From CAVWNR01 sp963756525 (lineage in GTDB: Bacteria > Actinomycetota > Actinomycetes > Mycobacteriales > Jatrophihabitantaceae): a stretch of DNA of 64,000 nt. The position numbers were made by a program, and so were the translations under genes. Each line of letters starts with the position of its first letter. Position 1 is the first letter of the stretch. The notes beneath the pieces were generated by a model that was given only the letters and a program-made list of their open reading frames with translations, was not told the DNA's origin and searched no databases. Shown in pieces: positions 31,567 through 39,809 of the stretch. The stretch spans positions 930,001-994,000 of the forward strand of contig CAVWNR010000001.1 of assembly GCA_963756525.1 (NCBI GenBank), in the 5' to 3' direction.

Positions 31567-32301
31567 TCAGTTGATGTCCTGCCGAACGGAGAGAGCGATA
31601 CCGAGAACCCCCAGCGCGGCGGCCCAGGCGATCAAGGTGATCGCGCCGGCGCCTGGCGAGACCAGGTAATGGACTCGCAGGCCCATGAGTGCGTCGGAGG
31701 CACGGGTTGGCATGAACCGCCCCACCGAGGGGACAAGGCCGAACAGGAGGTTGTCGACGACGAGGCCCCAGGCGAGCAGCGAGATGATGCCGCGGACTTG
31801 GTTGTGGATGATCGCTCCGAGGCCGGCGCCAATCGCGCCCCATAAGGCGGCGCCGGCGAGCCCGCCGAGCGTGAGCAGCAGAATGTCGCCGCTGCTGAGC
31901 ACGACGGTGATGCCACGCCCGTCGAGGATCGGGTATCCGATGGCCCAGCCGATTGCCTCGGCGAGGACCCCGAGTGCGATTCCGGCCAGTGCGCCGGCGA
32001 CGGCCTTGGCGGCCAGGACGGGTGAGCGCGCGGGGTTGAACAGGATCGTCGGGCAGATCGTGCCGAAGCGGTACTCGCCGGTCACCAGCAACACCCCGGC
32101 GAGTGCGGAGAACACGCCGGCGAGACTGCTCAGGCTCAGCAGCTGACGCTGGTCCTCTTTGCTGGCAAGCCCGCTCGGGTGGGTGAGCAGCCCGGTGAGC
32201 AGCGTGGTGAGCAGGATCAGCGCGATCATCGCGAGGATCAGCCCGATCGTGGTCCGGGTCGAGCGAATCTTCAAAAGCTCTGCCCTGATCTGCGCGATCA
32301 T
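31567..32301 (-). CDS. ABC-2-type transporter permease
   Basis: This 244-residue membrane protein has six hydrophobic segments and the start IRAELLKIRSTRTTIGLILA, typical of ABC-2 permeases that pair with drug- or bacteriocin-export ATPases. It belongs to the family in which each permease is encoded beside one ATPase and carries TGEYRFGTICPTIL in the second loop. Its ATG overlaps the ATPase stop by four bases, so they are translationally coupled. Because the partner ATPase lacks its P-loop lysine (see that entry), the pair is probably inactive unless another ATPase serves it. It is last in the merR-ABC-permease operon transcribed from 33892. Confidence 0.85.
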   Translation of the reverse strand: MIAQIRAELLKIRSTRTTIGLILAMIALILLTTLLTGLLTHPSGLASKEDQRQLLSLSSLAGVFSALAGVLLVTGEYRFGTICPTILFNPARSPVLAAKAVAGALAGIALGVLAEAIGWAIGYPILDGRGITVVLSSGDILLLTLGGLAGAALWGAIGAGLGAIIHNQVRGIISLLAWGLVVDNLLFGLVPSVGRFMPTRASDALMGLRVHYLVSPGAGAITLIAWAAALGVLGIALSVRQDIN

Positions 32302-33041
32302 GCCGGTGCCTTCGAGGTCAGTTCGAGAAAGATGTCCTCCAGCACGCCTTGGTCGTTGACCAGCTCATGAACCGGGACGCCGGCGGCGAAGGCGATCTCA
32401 CCGATCCGCTCGCTCGATGCTCCCTGGACGAGCAGCGCATGGTCGGTCCCGGTCGTCACCCGCAGCGCCTGATCGCGCAGCGCCGTGCTGAGCCGCTGCC
32501 GGTCGCCGCTGCGGACGCGGACCGCGCCGCCGGCGCGAACGGTCAGCTCGGCCAGCGGGGAGGAGAGTACGAGCTGCCCGCGGCTGATGATCAGCACTCG
32601 GTCGACCGTCTGCGCGACCTCGGCGAGGACATGGCTCGAGATGAGTACCGTGCGGCCCTCTGCGGCCAGCCTGCGCAGGAAGTCGCGCAGCCAGCGAACG
32701 CCCTCCGGGTCGAGGCCGTTGGCCGGCTCATCGAGAATCAGCAGCTCCGGGTCGCCCAGCAGCGCCGCCGCGAGCCCGAGTCGCTGACGCATCCCCAGCG
32801 AATATCCCTTCATCCGCCGCCGGGCTGCGTCACCGAGCTCCACCAGGCGCAACACCTCGTCGGCGCGTGAGTCGGGAACATTGACCGCCCGCCCGAGCAT
32901 CCGCAGGTGATCGCGGCCCGCACCATTCGGTCCGAGAAAGCCCGTGATCGTCCCAGCCGCCAACACGAAGGACAGATCCGTGACCGCCGGGACCTCACCG
33001 AAGCGCTTGGTCAACGACTCGGCTTGGACGACCGCCGTCAT
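32298..33041 (-). pseudogene. ABC transporter ATPase with internal deletion of the P-loop
   Basis: The 247-residue frame is intact from ATG 33041 to 32298, and it keeps Walker B (LLILDEPANGLDPEG), the signature variant YSLGMRQRL and the H-loop (SSHVLAEV). Related ATPases read GPNGAGKTTTLRML, then about 55 residues including the Q-loop, before DHLRML. Here GFLGPNGAG joins directly to RDHLRMLGRAVNVPD (junction near 32914-32920). The catalytic Lys and Thr/Ser and the Q-loop are therefore missing, while the frame was kept. A normal length would be about 305. ATP binding should be abolished. The start overlaps the MerR stop (ATGA). Confidence 0.8.
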
Positions 33042-33892
33042 CCGCGTGGCCGACCGGTGAACGGGACCGCGAAGTCTTGGTAGCTGTCCTGTCCCACTTC
33101 GCTGGGGAGATAGGTGATCCGCACGCCCAGGTCGGCCGGGCGTAGGTCTGGTTGCTGCTCGCTCCACGCCTCCAGCGATCGTGAGACCAACTGCCGCTCG
33201 GCGCCGTCGATCTGCCCATCGCCGATGTTCACGAACGCCTCTCGGTGCGCGGGCTCGGCCCGCAGGGTCAGTTCCGGGCAACGGGCGGCGAGCGCTTCCG
33301 CCTCGTCTGCTGGGACGGGACGGCACCACTCCATCGGGCCGTCGCTGTCCTCGCTGACCTCACCCCAGAAGATGCAGAAGAACGCGCCGGCGCGTCCCGG
33401 TATCTGCGGCAGCTGGTAGTGGCGGAGCAGGGCGATGAACTCCTTGCCGAACGCCCAGGCCGCCTTCTCGCCGGCGACATTTCGCTTCACGCACAGCAGG
33501 CTGCGCTCGGGAATCTCCCTCGTGCCGACCTCATACATGACGGACCTCTTTCCGCTCAGCTCGTCGATCAAGTAGGTAGCAAGCGCGCGGCGGGACTCGT
33601 GCGCGGCCTCGGATGCCGCCCAGACCTCGCGGACACGCTCCGCCGCCTGGACCGGCTCAAGCCGCAGGATCGCCTTGATCTCCGCCAGCGGGATCTGCAG
33701 CTGACGCAGCGCCGCGATCAGACGTGCCTGCACGAGCTGGCCGGCCTCGTAGAAGCGGTAGCCAGAGTCCTCATCCACCCGCGTCGGCGGCAGCAGACCC
33801 CGCTCGTCATAGAGCCGCAACGCCTTAGCCGACAGCCGCGAGCGGCTGGCGAACTCACCGATGCTCATCCGATCCACGTGCTCGCTCCTCAT
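33038..33892 (-). CDS. MerR-family regulator with GyrI-like effector domain
   Basis: This 284-residue regulator has an N-terminal MerR winged helix (MSIGEFASRSRLSAKALRLY then GLLPPTRVDEDSGYRFYE), a connecting dimer helix (about residues 85-120), and a C-terminal GyrI/BmrR-like ligand domain. It resembles BmrR-type proteins that sense hydrophobic drugs and switch on an efflux gene. It controls the downstream ABC genes, with which it overlaps (ATGA). ATG 33892 is chosen because it lies 9 bases after the -10 box of a 19-bp-spacer promoter; ATG at 33868 is an alternative. The regulator is intact even though its ATPase target is damaged. Confidence 0.85.
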   Translation of the reverse strand: MRSEHVDRMSIGEFASRSRLSAKALRLYDERGLLPPTRVDEDSGYRFYEAGQLVQARLIAALRQLQIPLAEIKAILRLEPVQAAERVREVWAASEAAHESRRALATYLIDELSGKRSVMYEVGTREIPERSLLCVKRNVAGEKAAWAFGKEFIALLRHYQLPQIPGRAGAFFCIFWGEVSEDSDGPMEWCRPVPADEAEALAARCPELTLRAEPAHREAFVNIGDGQIDGAERQLVSRSLEAWSEQQPDLRPADLGVRITYLPSEVGQDSYQDFAVPFTGRPRG

Positions 33893-33901
33893 CGCCGGAC
33901 A

Positions 33902-33932
33902 AGTCTGCGGCTTCCCCCAAGGTCAAGGTCAA
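33902..33932 (-). promoter_or_regulatory. MerR-type promoter with 19-bp spacer
   Basis: On the minus strand TTGACC (33932-33927) is followed after 19 bases by CAGACT (33907-33902). A second TTGACC lies directly after the first (33926-33921). The over-long spacer is the hallmark of MerR-activated promoters, where the regulator twists the DNA. The MerR/GyrI gene starts 9 bases past the -10. Confidence 0.6.
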
Positions 33933-34486
33933 GCCGCCGCGTCGAGGCAATGTGGGTCAGTACCACCGCCGAGAGGCTCGGGTCCGCACGTCAGTCTGGC
34001 CGGAACTCTTCGTGATCTCGGCCCTGCCGGTCACCAAGCGCAAGACCGCATGCGGATCTTGCAGTGTGCGAACATCGAACACGCGCTCATCGGCTACTTG
34101 TGAGCGTCTATGTGGCCGGCACTCGATCAGATCCATGTGGAGCAGGCGACGTACCAATGATCGCCGCACCTATCGACGGTTACATGCGCGTTGTGGTCCT
34201 GTACGGGGTGCCGCGGTGCCAGAGTGTCAACCGGAATGCCGACGAAGATGCTCCTCCGGCAGGCCGCGCGGGTGCTGCGCCAACGCGGCGACAAGCGCGC
34301 GGAGGAGGCTTCCCTCACGTCAGCGCGTCACCGGCGAGTTAGGGGCAAGGCCCCGGGCGCGTCACCGCTCCGGACTCACGGAACGATAAGCCGGGTGCGG
34401 GAGCAGTTCGTGGCGCAGCGGCTGATCCGCAGGGCCATCGGTGGGGCGAACCGGCACACCCGCGCCTATCCGGCGACCGCGCGCCG
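33933..34486. other. Gene-free stretch between the merR and clc genes
   Basis: About 550 bases with no credible coding region. Short frames exist on both strands (for example 33957-34169 minus and 34064-34342 plus) but they have irregular codon bias and match no family I know. The sequence is less GC-rich than its neighbours and may be eroded coding DNA. No RNA gene or repeat array was seen. Confidence 0.6.
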
Positions 34487-36523
34487 ATGACGCCGGTGCG
34501 GCAGGGCGCACGTTCGGCCGGCGCGCGTGCCGGCGGCTGGGCGCGGCGCAGCAGCTATCTGCAGAAGTGGGTGGTGCTCGGAGCCGCGATCGGGATCATC
34601 GCCGGGCTCGGCGCGGTGGTGTTCTACCTGGCGCTGCGCGGGGCGACGGAACTGTTTCTCGGTGTCATCGCTGGCTATGTCCCACCGACGCCGGCCGGCG
34701 AGGGCGGCGGCCGCGGCACGGGGCATTTCACCCGGGCGTGGGCGATCCCGCTGGTGGTGTGCCTGGGCGGGCTGCTGTCCGGCGCGTTGGTGTTCTGGCT
34801 GGCGCCGGAGGCGGAGGGCCACGGCACCGACGCGGCGATCGACGCCGTGCACACCAACCCGCGGATGATCCGTACCCGCGCCGTGGTGGTCAAGTTGGTG
34901 TCGTCCGCGATCACCATCGGTTCGGGCGGTTCCGGCGGACGAGAAGGCCCCACCGCGCAGATCTCGGCTGGCTTCGGCTCGCTACTGGCGCGGCTGCTCG
35001 ACCTCTCGCCCGAGGATGGGCGCATCGCGGTGTCGGTCGGCATCGGCGCGGGCATCGGCGCGATCTTCGGCGCGCCGCTCGGCGGGGCGGTGTTGGCCGC
35101 CGACATCGTCTACCGCGACGATTTCGAGGTCGAGGCGCTCATTCCCGGGCTGGTCACCTCGATCATCAGCTACACCGTGTTCGGCCTGATCGAGGGCTTC
35201 TCCCCGCTGTTCGGATACGCCGCAGCGGGCTATCAGTTCCACGAGCCGATCCAGCTGGCGTGGTTCGCGATCATCGGCGTGCTGGCCGGGCTGATCGGGC
35301 TGGTCTACAGCCAGAGCTTCTACGGCGTCGTTGCGCTCACCGGCCGCGCGCCCGGTCCCCGCTGGCTCAAGCCGGCGGCCGGGGGGTTGCTCGTCGGGCT
35401 GCTGAGCCTCGTCCTGCCGGAGGTGCTGGGCACCGGGTACGGCTGGGTCCAGGAGGCACTGGACCGCACCGAGCTGCTGGCGATCCCGCTCTGGGCGGTG
35501 CTGCTGCTGCCACTGGCGAAGATCCTGGCCACATCACTGTCGATCGGCTCGGGCGGTTCCGGCGGGATTTTCGGCCCGGGTCTGGTGATCGGCGCGTTCA
35601 CCGGCGCGGCGGTATGGCGGCTGCTCGAGCCGGTGGCGCCGGGCGTTCCGCACAGCCCGGCCCCGTTCGTCATCGTCGGCATGATGGCGTGTTTCGGCAG
35701 CATCGCGCGGGCGCCGCTGGCGGTGATGCTCATGGTCGCCGAGATGACCGGCAGCCTGACCATCCTGGCGCCGGCGATGGTAGCGGTCGGGCTGGCGTAC
35801 CTGATCGTGCGCCATGCCGGCCAGACGATCTACCGCAGCCAGCTTCGCAACCGCGAGCAGGCGCAGTTCGGCCGGCTGATGGTCGGCTTGCCGCTACTGG
35901 CCCGCGTTCCCCTCGCCGACGCGATGGCGGCCCCGCCGCGCCTGGTGCTGCGCGATGCCGACACCGTGCGCGAGGCAGCCGCCCGGCTGGCCGACGCGGG
36001 TGTCCCCGGCGCGCCGGTCGTCGACGCGCAGGGACTCTTCCTCGGCGCGGTGGGCCGTGACCGGCTGGCCGCTGCGGCCCACCCGGACCAGCCCGTCGCG
36101 CGCCACGTCGACGCCGCCGCCCCGTCCGTGGCCGACGACGCCAGCCTCGCAGAGACGTTCGACGCGCTGCCCGCGGGGGAGCGCTGGCTCACCGTCCTGG
36201 ACGCCGGCCGCCGCGTCGTGGGCGTCGTCGCCGTCAGCGACATCGTGCGCGCCTACCGGCACGCGGTCAGCGCCGACGCGCGCCGGTTGACGCGCCTCGC
36301 CACCGACACCGGAGTGGCCGAGATCCGGGTCGGCAACGACTCGACCGCCGCCGGCCGGACCATCGCCCAGGCCGCTCTTCCCGACGGCACGATCGTCGTC
36401 TCCCTGCAACGCGGCGACACGGTCGTGCCGGTCACCGGCTCGACCACCCTGCAGGCCGGCGACATCCTCACCGTGCTCACCCGCGCCGAGGGCACCGGCG
36501 CCCCCCGCGACGTGCTCGGCTAG
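34487..36523 (+). CDS. ClC-family chloride channel/transporter with CBS and TrkA-C domains
   Basis: This 678-residue protein has about ten to eleven membrane segments forming the ClC pore. The ion-binding signatures are GSGGSGGREGPTAQIS (with the gating Glu in GREGP) and GSGGSGGIFGPGLVIGA. After the membrane part (about residue 450) two CBS-like repeats occur (LADAMAAPPRLVLRDAD and VDAAAPSVADDASLAE), followed by a TrkA-C-like end (LQAGDILTVLTRAEG). Both the gating Glu and the second signature are present, so it could be a Cl-/H+ exchanger or a channel. The start ATG follows an 11-base spacer after a purine-poor region; the true ribosome-binding site is unclear. Confidence 0.93.
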   Translation: MTPVRQGARSAGARAGGWARRSSYLQKWVVLGAAIGIIAGLGAVVFYLALRGATELFLGVIAGYVPPTPAGEGGGRGTGHFTRAWAIPLVVCLGGLLSGALVFWLAPEAEGHGTDAAIDAVHTNPRMIRTRAVVVKLVSSAITIGSGGSGGREGPTAQISAGFGSLLARLLDLSPEDGRIAVSVGIGAGIGAIFGAPLGGAVLAADIVYRDDFEVEALIPGLVTSIISYTVFGLIEGFSPLFGYAAAGYQFHEPIQLAWFAIIGVLAGLIGLVYSQSFYGVVALTGRAPGPRWLKPAAGGLLVGLLSLVLPEVLGTGYGWVQEALDRTELLAIPLWAVLLLPLAKILATSLSIGSGGSGGIFGPGLVIGAFTGAAVWRLLEPVAPGVPHSPAPFVIVGMMACFGSIARAPLAVMLMVAEMTGSLTILAPAMVAVGLAYLIVRHAGQTIYRSQLRNREQAQFGRLMVGLPLLARVPLADAMAAPPRLVLRDADTVREAAARLADAGVPGAPVVDAQGLFLGAVGRDRLAAAAHPDQPVARHVDAAAPSVADDASLAETFDALPAGERWLTVLDAGRRVVGVVAVSDIVRAYRHAVSADARRLTRLATDTGVAEIRVGNDSTAAGRTIAQAALPDGTIVVSLQRGDTVVPVTGSTTLQAGDILTVLTRAEGTGAPRDVLG

Positions 36524-36648
36524 CTGGTCGGTGTGCGCTTCGCATGCTCAGGGCGAGTGCCGGACGAGCGAAAGGATCCGCTCCGACGGGCCGCCACCGC
36601 GCCGAGCGCCGCCTCGCCGGTCTGCCGGCCCGGCGCAGCTGAGCGCCG

Positions 36649-37632
36649 CTACTGAAGCATCTGCGCCGCGAGCAGTTCAGCGCAGCGCAGCCGCGCGTCG
36701 GGCGCCGGCGAGGGCAGGGTGACGATCAGCTCGTCGGCGTCGGCTTGCTTGGCGAACTGCTCGACGTATTCCCGGACGTCGCCGGGCTCCCCGACCGCGG
36801 TGTAGCGCATCATCTGCGCGATGTGCGCGCCCTCGGGCGAAGCGAGCACCGCGTCGGCCTCGTCGTCGGTGAGCCGCCGAGCAGGCCTCGCGAGCGCCCT
36901 GACCCGGGCTCGCCGCGCATGCCGGAACTGCGCCTCGGCGTCGGCGGCGGTGTCGGCGGCGATCACGTTCACCCCGGCGATGACGTAGGGCCGGTCAAGC
37001 TGCTCGGAGGGGCGGAACCGGCTGCGGTACAGCGCCACCGCATCGTGCAGCGCGGCTGGCGCGAAATGCGAGGCAAAGGCGTACGGCAGCCCGAGCGCCG
37101 CCGCGAGCGACGCGCCGAACAGCGACGATCCCAAGATGTAGAGCGGTACTCGCGAGCCGCGGCCGGGGTAGGCGTGCACGCCCGGCACGAGGGATTCGTC
37201 GGCGAGGTAGCCCTGCAGTTCGAGCACGTCGTCGGGAAAGCGCTCGGCGGAGAGCTCATCGCGGCGCAGCGCAAACATGGTGTTGCGGTCCGAGCCCGGC
37301 GCGCGGCCGAGTCCCAGATCGATGCGTCCGGGATACAGCGCGGCGAGCGTGCCGAACTGCTCGGCGATGAGCAGCGGGGCGTGGTTGGGCAGCATCACCC
37401 CACCCGCCCCGAGGCGGATCCGAGCGGTGTGCGCGGCGACGTGCGCGATGAGCACACTGGTGGCTGCCGAGGCGATCGTCGGTATGTTGTGGTGCTCGGC
37501 GTACCAGACGCGGTGGTAGCCGGCGTCCTCGGCGAGCTGGGCGAGCGACACGCTGACCGGGAAGCTGTCGCCGGCGGTCTCGCCATGCCGCACCGGCGCG
37601 AGATCGAGAATAGAGAGGGGCAACGACGCCAC
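36649..37632 (-). CDS. LLM-class (luciferase-like) flavin oxidoreductase
   Basis: This 327-residue (beta/alpha)8 protein of the bacterial-luciferase superfamily has LSILDLAPVRHGET at the N-terminus, GYHRVWYAEHHNIPTIASAA, and LGAGGVMLPNHAPLLIAEQF; these are typical of the LuxA-like MsnO8 branch that binds FMN. PGRIDLGLGRAPGSDRNTMF is the phosphate-binding loop. F420 dependence is not indicated. The substrate is unknown. It lies on the minus strand between the ClC gene and the aldo/keto reductase operon, with its ATG 7 bases before the end of the neighbouring DUF5703 gene, so it may be the last gene of that operon. Confidence 0.88.
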   Translation of the reverse strand: MASLPLSILDLAPVRHGETAGDSFPVSVSLAQLAEDAGYHRVWYAEHHNIPTIASAATSVLIAHVAAHTARIRLGAGGVMLPNHAPLLIAEQFGTLAALYPGRIDLGLGRAPGSDRNTMFALRRDELSAERFPDDVLELQGYLADESLVPGVHAYPGRGSRVPLYILGSSLFGASLAAALGLPYAFASHFAPAALHDAVALYRSRFRPSEQLDRPYVIAGVNVIAADTAADAEAQFRHARRARVRALARPARRLTDDEADAVLASPEGAHIAQMMRYTAVGEPGDVREYVEQFAKQADADELIVTLPSPAPDARLRCAELLAAQMLQ

Positions 37633-37638
37633 GGGCGG

Positions 37639-37872
37639 TCAGTGGATCAGGTCCGGGAGCGGCAGCTCGCCGGGTCGGCGACGCCGGCGCAGCCACACCC
37701 GACGCGTGCCGTCGGCGTAGCGCAGGACGCGGGCCAGTTCCCAGCCGCCGAACTCCGCATGCAACGAAAGACGCACCGCCGCGGTGCCCCGGCTCACGTC
37801 GGCCGGGATCCGCAGCGGTGCGTACTCCCAGTCCGGATCGGCACCTGCTTCAGCGGCAGCAGCAGCGTTCAT
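37639..37872 (-). CDS. DUF5703-family small protein
   Basis: This is a 77-residue protein from ATG 37872. The core DWEYAPLRIPADVSRG then LHAEFGGWELARVLRYADGT with RRVWLRRR matches the small DUF5703 family of Actinobacteria. Its role is unknown. The ATG overlaps the helicase stop (ATGA), so it is translationally coupled and belongs to the AKR-helicase-DUF5703 operon. The first ten residues (AAAAAEAGAD) are a variable extension. Confidence 0.8.
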   Translation of the reverse strand: MNAAAAAEAGADPDWEYAPLRIPADVSRGTAAVRLSLHAEFGGWELARVLRYADGTRRVWLRRRRRPGELPLPDLIH

Positions 37873-39809
37873 ACCCGGCCATTCAACGCTCCGCCGCGCG
37901 GATCGCCAACCACCGGCCCGGATGCGATGTACTCGGTCAGCGTGTCGTGCAGCCGGGTCCGCCGCGGCCGGGCGCCGACGTGCCGCACCGCCCGCGCCAA
38001 CAACGGGCCCGCCGCGTGCACGATCGACAGATGCCGCTGCGCGCGGGTCAGCGCGGTGTAGACCAGCGGCCGGGAGAGCATGCGCGACGCCTCGGGCGGC
38101 AGCACGACCACCACCGCCGGAAACTCCCAGCCCTGCGCCCGGTGCACGGTGATCGCCCAGCCGTGCAGCAGGTCGGCGAGCGCCTTGCCCTTCACCTCGG
38201 CGGGTCCGGAGGCGAACTCGACGGTGACCGCGCCGTCCGTGCCGGCCGCGCTCACCACGCCGACCTCCCCGTTGGCGTATCCGGACGGCTCGGCCTCGAG
38301 GTGGTTGGCGGTGGCGACGACGCGGTCGCCGGCGTCGAAGCGGCGCCGCCCGTCGCCCGGGTTCAGCCGCGCCTTGAGCGCGACGTTGAGGGCGAGCGTC
38401 CCGGCCTCCCCCCCGTGCACCGGCGTCACGACCTGCACCTGCTCGGCCGGGATGCCGAGCGCCCGGGGGATGGAGTCGGTTACCAGCTGCACCGTGCGAT
38501 GCGCCGCGTCGGCCGAGCCGCGGGCCGGGACGACGACGACCTCGCGGGTCGGGTCGTCCACCGGCGGCAGCACTCCGCCGCGCACGCTGGTCGCCAGCCG
38601 TGCGATCGAGCCTCCTTCGGCCTGCCGGTAGAGCGTGGTCAGCTCGGTTACCGGGACGACGGCGGCGTCGATCAGGTCGCCGAGTACCCGGCCCGGCCCG
38701 ATCGAGGGCAGCTGCGCCGCGTCCCCGACGAACATCAGGTGCGTGCCGTCCGCGCACGCGTCCAGCAGCGCCTCGGCAAGCTCCACGTCGAGCATTGAGG
38801 TCTCGTCGACCACGACGACCCGCTCATCCAAGGGCGCCTCGGCGTTGCGCGTGAAGCCGCCGGAGAACGTCAGCTCACCGCCGCTTTGCCGCGGCTGCGC
38901 GCCGAGCAGCCGGTGCAGGGTGGACGCCGGCGCGTCGCAGAGCTCCTCCAGCCGTTTCGCGGCCCGCCCGGTCGGCGCCGAGAGCGCCACGCCGAACCCG
39001 GCGCGTTCCGCGAGCGCGACGACGGCGGACACGGTGCGGCTCTTGCCGGTGCCCGGGCCACCGGTGAGCACGCTCACCCCGGACGTCAGCGCGTGCCGCA
39101 CGGCCGTGCGCTGCGCATCGTCCAGGTCGCGCGCCGCCCGGCTGGTCAGCTCCGCCTTGATCGGCTCGGCGGTGGCCAGCAGCCGCGCCACGCCCTGCCC
39201 GATCGCGTCCTCGGCCTCGGCGTAATGGGCCAGCGCGATCGACTCGTCGAATTCCATGACGATGCCCGACTCCAGCGCCGCCGCGACGGCCGCGGCCGCG
39301 TCACCGACGCCGAACTCGGCCAGCGCGTCCACCACCAGCCCGCGCGGCGCGACCGTATGCCCGTCGCGGCACTCCCGCGCCAGCACGTACCCGACCAGGG
39401 CCCGCGCGCGGCGCGGGTCGTCGCGGCGGATGCCCGGCACCGCATGCACCGCGACCCGGTCGGCGGCGGCCACCGTCACCCCGGGCACGGAGAGCAGCAG
39501 CCACGGGTCGTCGCGGATCAGCCGGGACGCCGGCGGGCCGAGCGCGTCGCCGACCCGGCCGGCCAGCCGGGCGTCCACTCCGGCCGGGACGAGGAGCTCG
39601 ACCACCTCGTACACCGGCGCCGCGGCGAGGAACGACGACAGCAACCGCCCGGCCCGGGTCGCGCCCACCCGGGGCAGCTCCGCCAGCCGGGCAGCCGTGA
39701 CATCCGCCGGCCCGGTGATGCCCGCGTCGGGGAGCGCGGAGGCCAGCGTGCGGCCCAGCCCGGGCCACAGGCCCGCGGCGCAGAACGCGGCGAAGACGGG
39801 ATCGTTCAG
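37869..39809 (-). CDS. RecD-like SF1 DNA helicase
   Basis: This product of about 646 residues resembles RecD2/TraA-type helicases. N-terminal helix-hairpin-helix repeats (ARLAELPRVGATRAGRLLSS) precede the motor. Walker A is SVLTGGPGTGKSRTVSAVV, Walker B is VVVDETSMLDVEL, motif III is FVGDAAQLPSIGPG, motif IV is TLYRQAEGGSIA, and the end has TVHRAQGWEF and VYTALTRAQRHLSIVHA. The start is unusual. The conserved frame begins with LNDPVFAAF and has no ATG, GTG or TTG in place; a CTG (39809-39807) overlaps the aldo/keto reductase stop as CTGA. Either CTG is used or the annotated start lies elsewhere. It is shorter than the roughly 720 residues of B. subtilis RecD2. Confidence 0.85.
   Translation of the reverse strand: MNDPVFAAFCAAGLWPGLGRTLASALPDAGITGPADVTAARLAELPRVGATRAGRLLSSFLAAAPVYEVVELLVPAGVDARLAGRVGDALGPPASRLIRDDPWLLLSVPGVTVAAADRVAVHAVPGIRRDDPRRARALVGYVLARECRDGHTVAPRGLVVDALAEFGVGDAAAAVAAALESGIVMEFDESIALAHYAEAEDAIGQGVARLLATAEPIKAELTSRAARDLDDAQRTAVRHALTSGVSVLTGGPGTGKSRTVSAVVALAERAGFGVALSAPTGRAAKRLEELCDAPASTLHRLLGAQPRQSGGELTFSGGFTRNAEAPLDERVVVVDETSMLDVELAEALLDACADGTHLMFVGDAAQLPSIGPGRVLGDLIDAAVVPVTELTTLYRQAEGGSIARLATSVRGGVLPPVDDPTREVVVVPARGSADAAHRTVQLVTDSIPRALGIPAEQVQVVTPVHGGEAGTLALNVALKARLNPGDGRRRFDAGDRVVATANHLEAEPSGYANGEVGVVSAAGTDGAVTVEFASGPAEVKGKALADLLHGWAITVHRAQGWEFPAVVVVLPPEASRMLSRPLVYTALTRAQRHLSIVHAAGPLLARAVRHVGARPRRTRLHDTLTEYIASGPVVGDPRGGALNGRV

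Noticed and set aside
33957..34169. Short minus-strand frame upstream of merR
   Set aside because: No ribosome-binding site, no recognisable sequence, poor codon bias; listed as part of the gene-free stretch.
31460..34190. Two stretches with CTATCGACGG(C/T)TAC flanking the merR-ABC operon (31469-31482 and 34170-34183)
   Set aside because: Only about 14 of 15 bases match with no further similarity; could be chance, not enough for flanking direct repeats of an element.
37873..38757. Extended N-terminus of the DUF5703 frame into the helicase
   Set aside because: The extension is antisense-like in composition and overlaps helicase motifs in another frame; ATG 37872 overlaps the helicase stop in the usual way.
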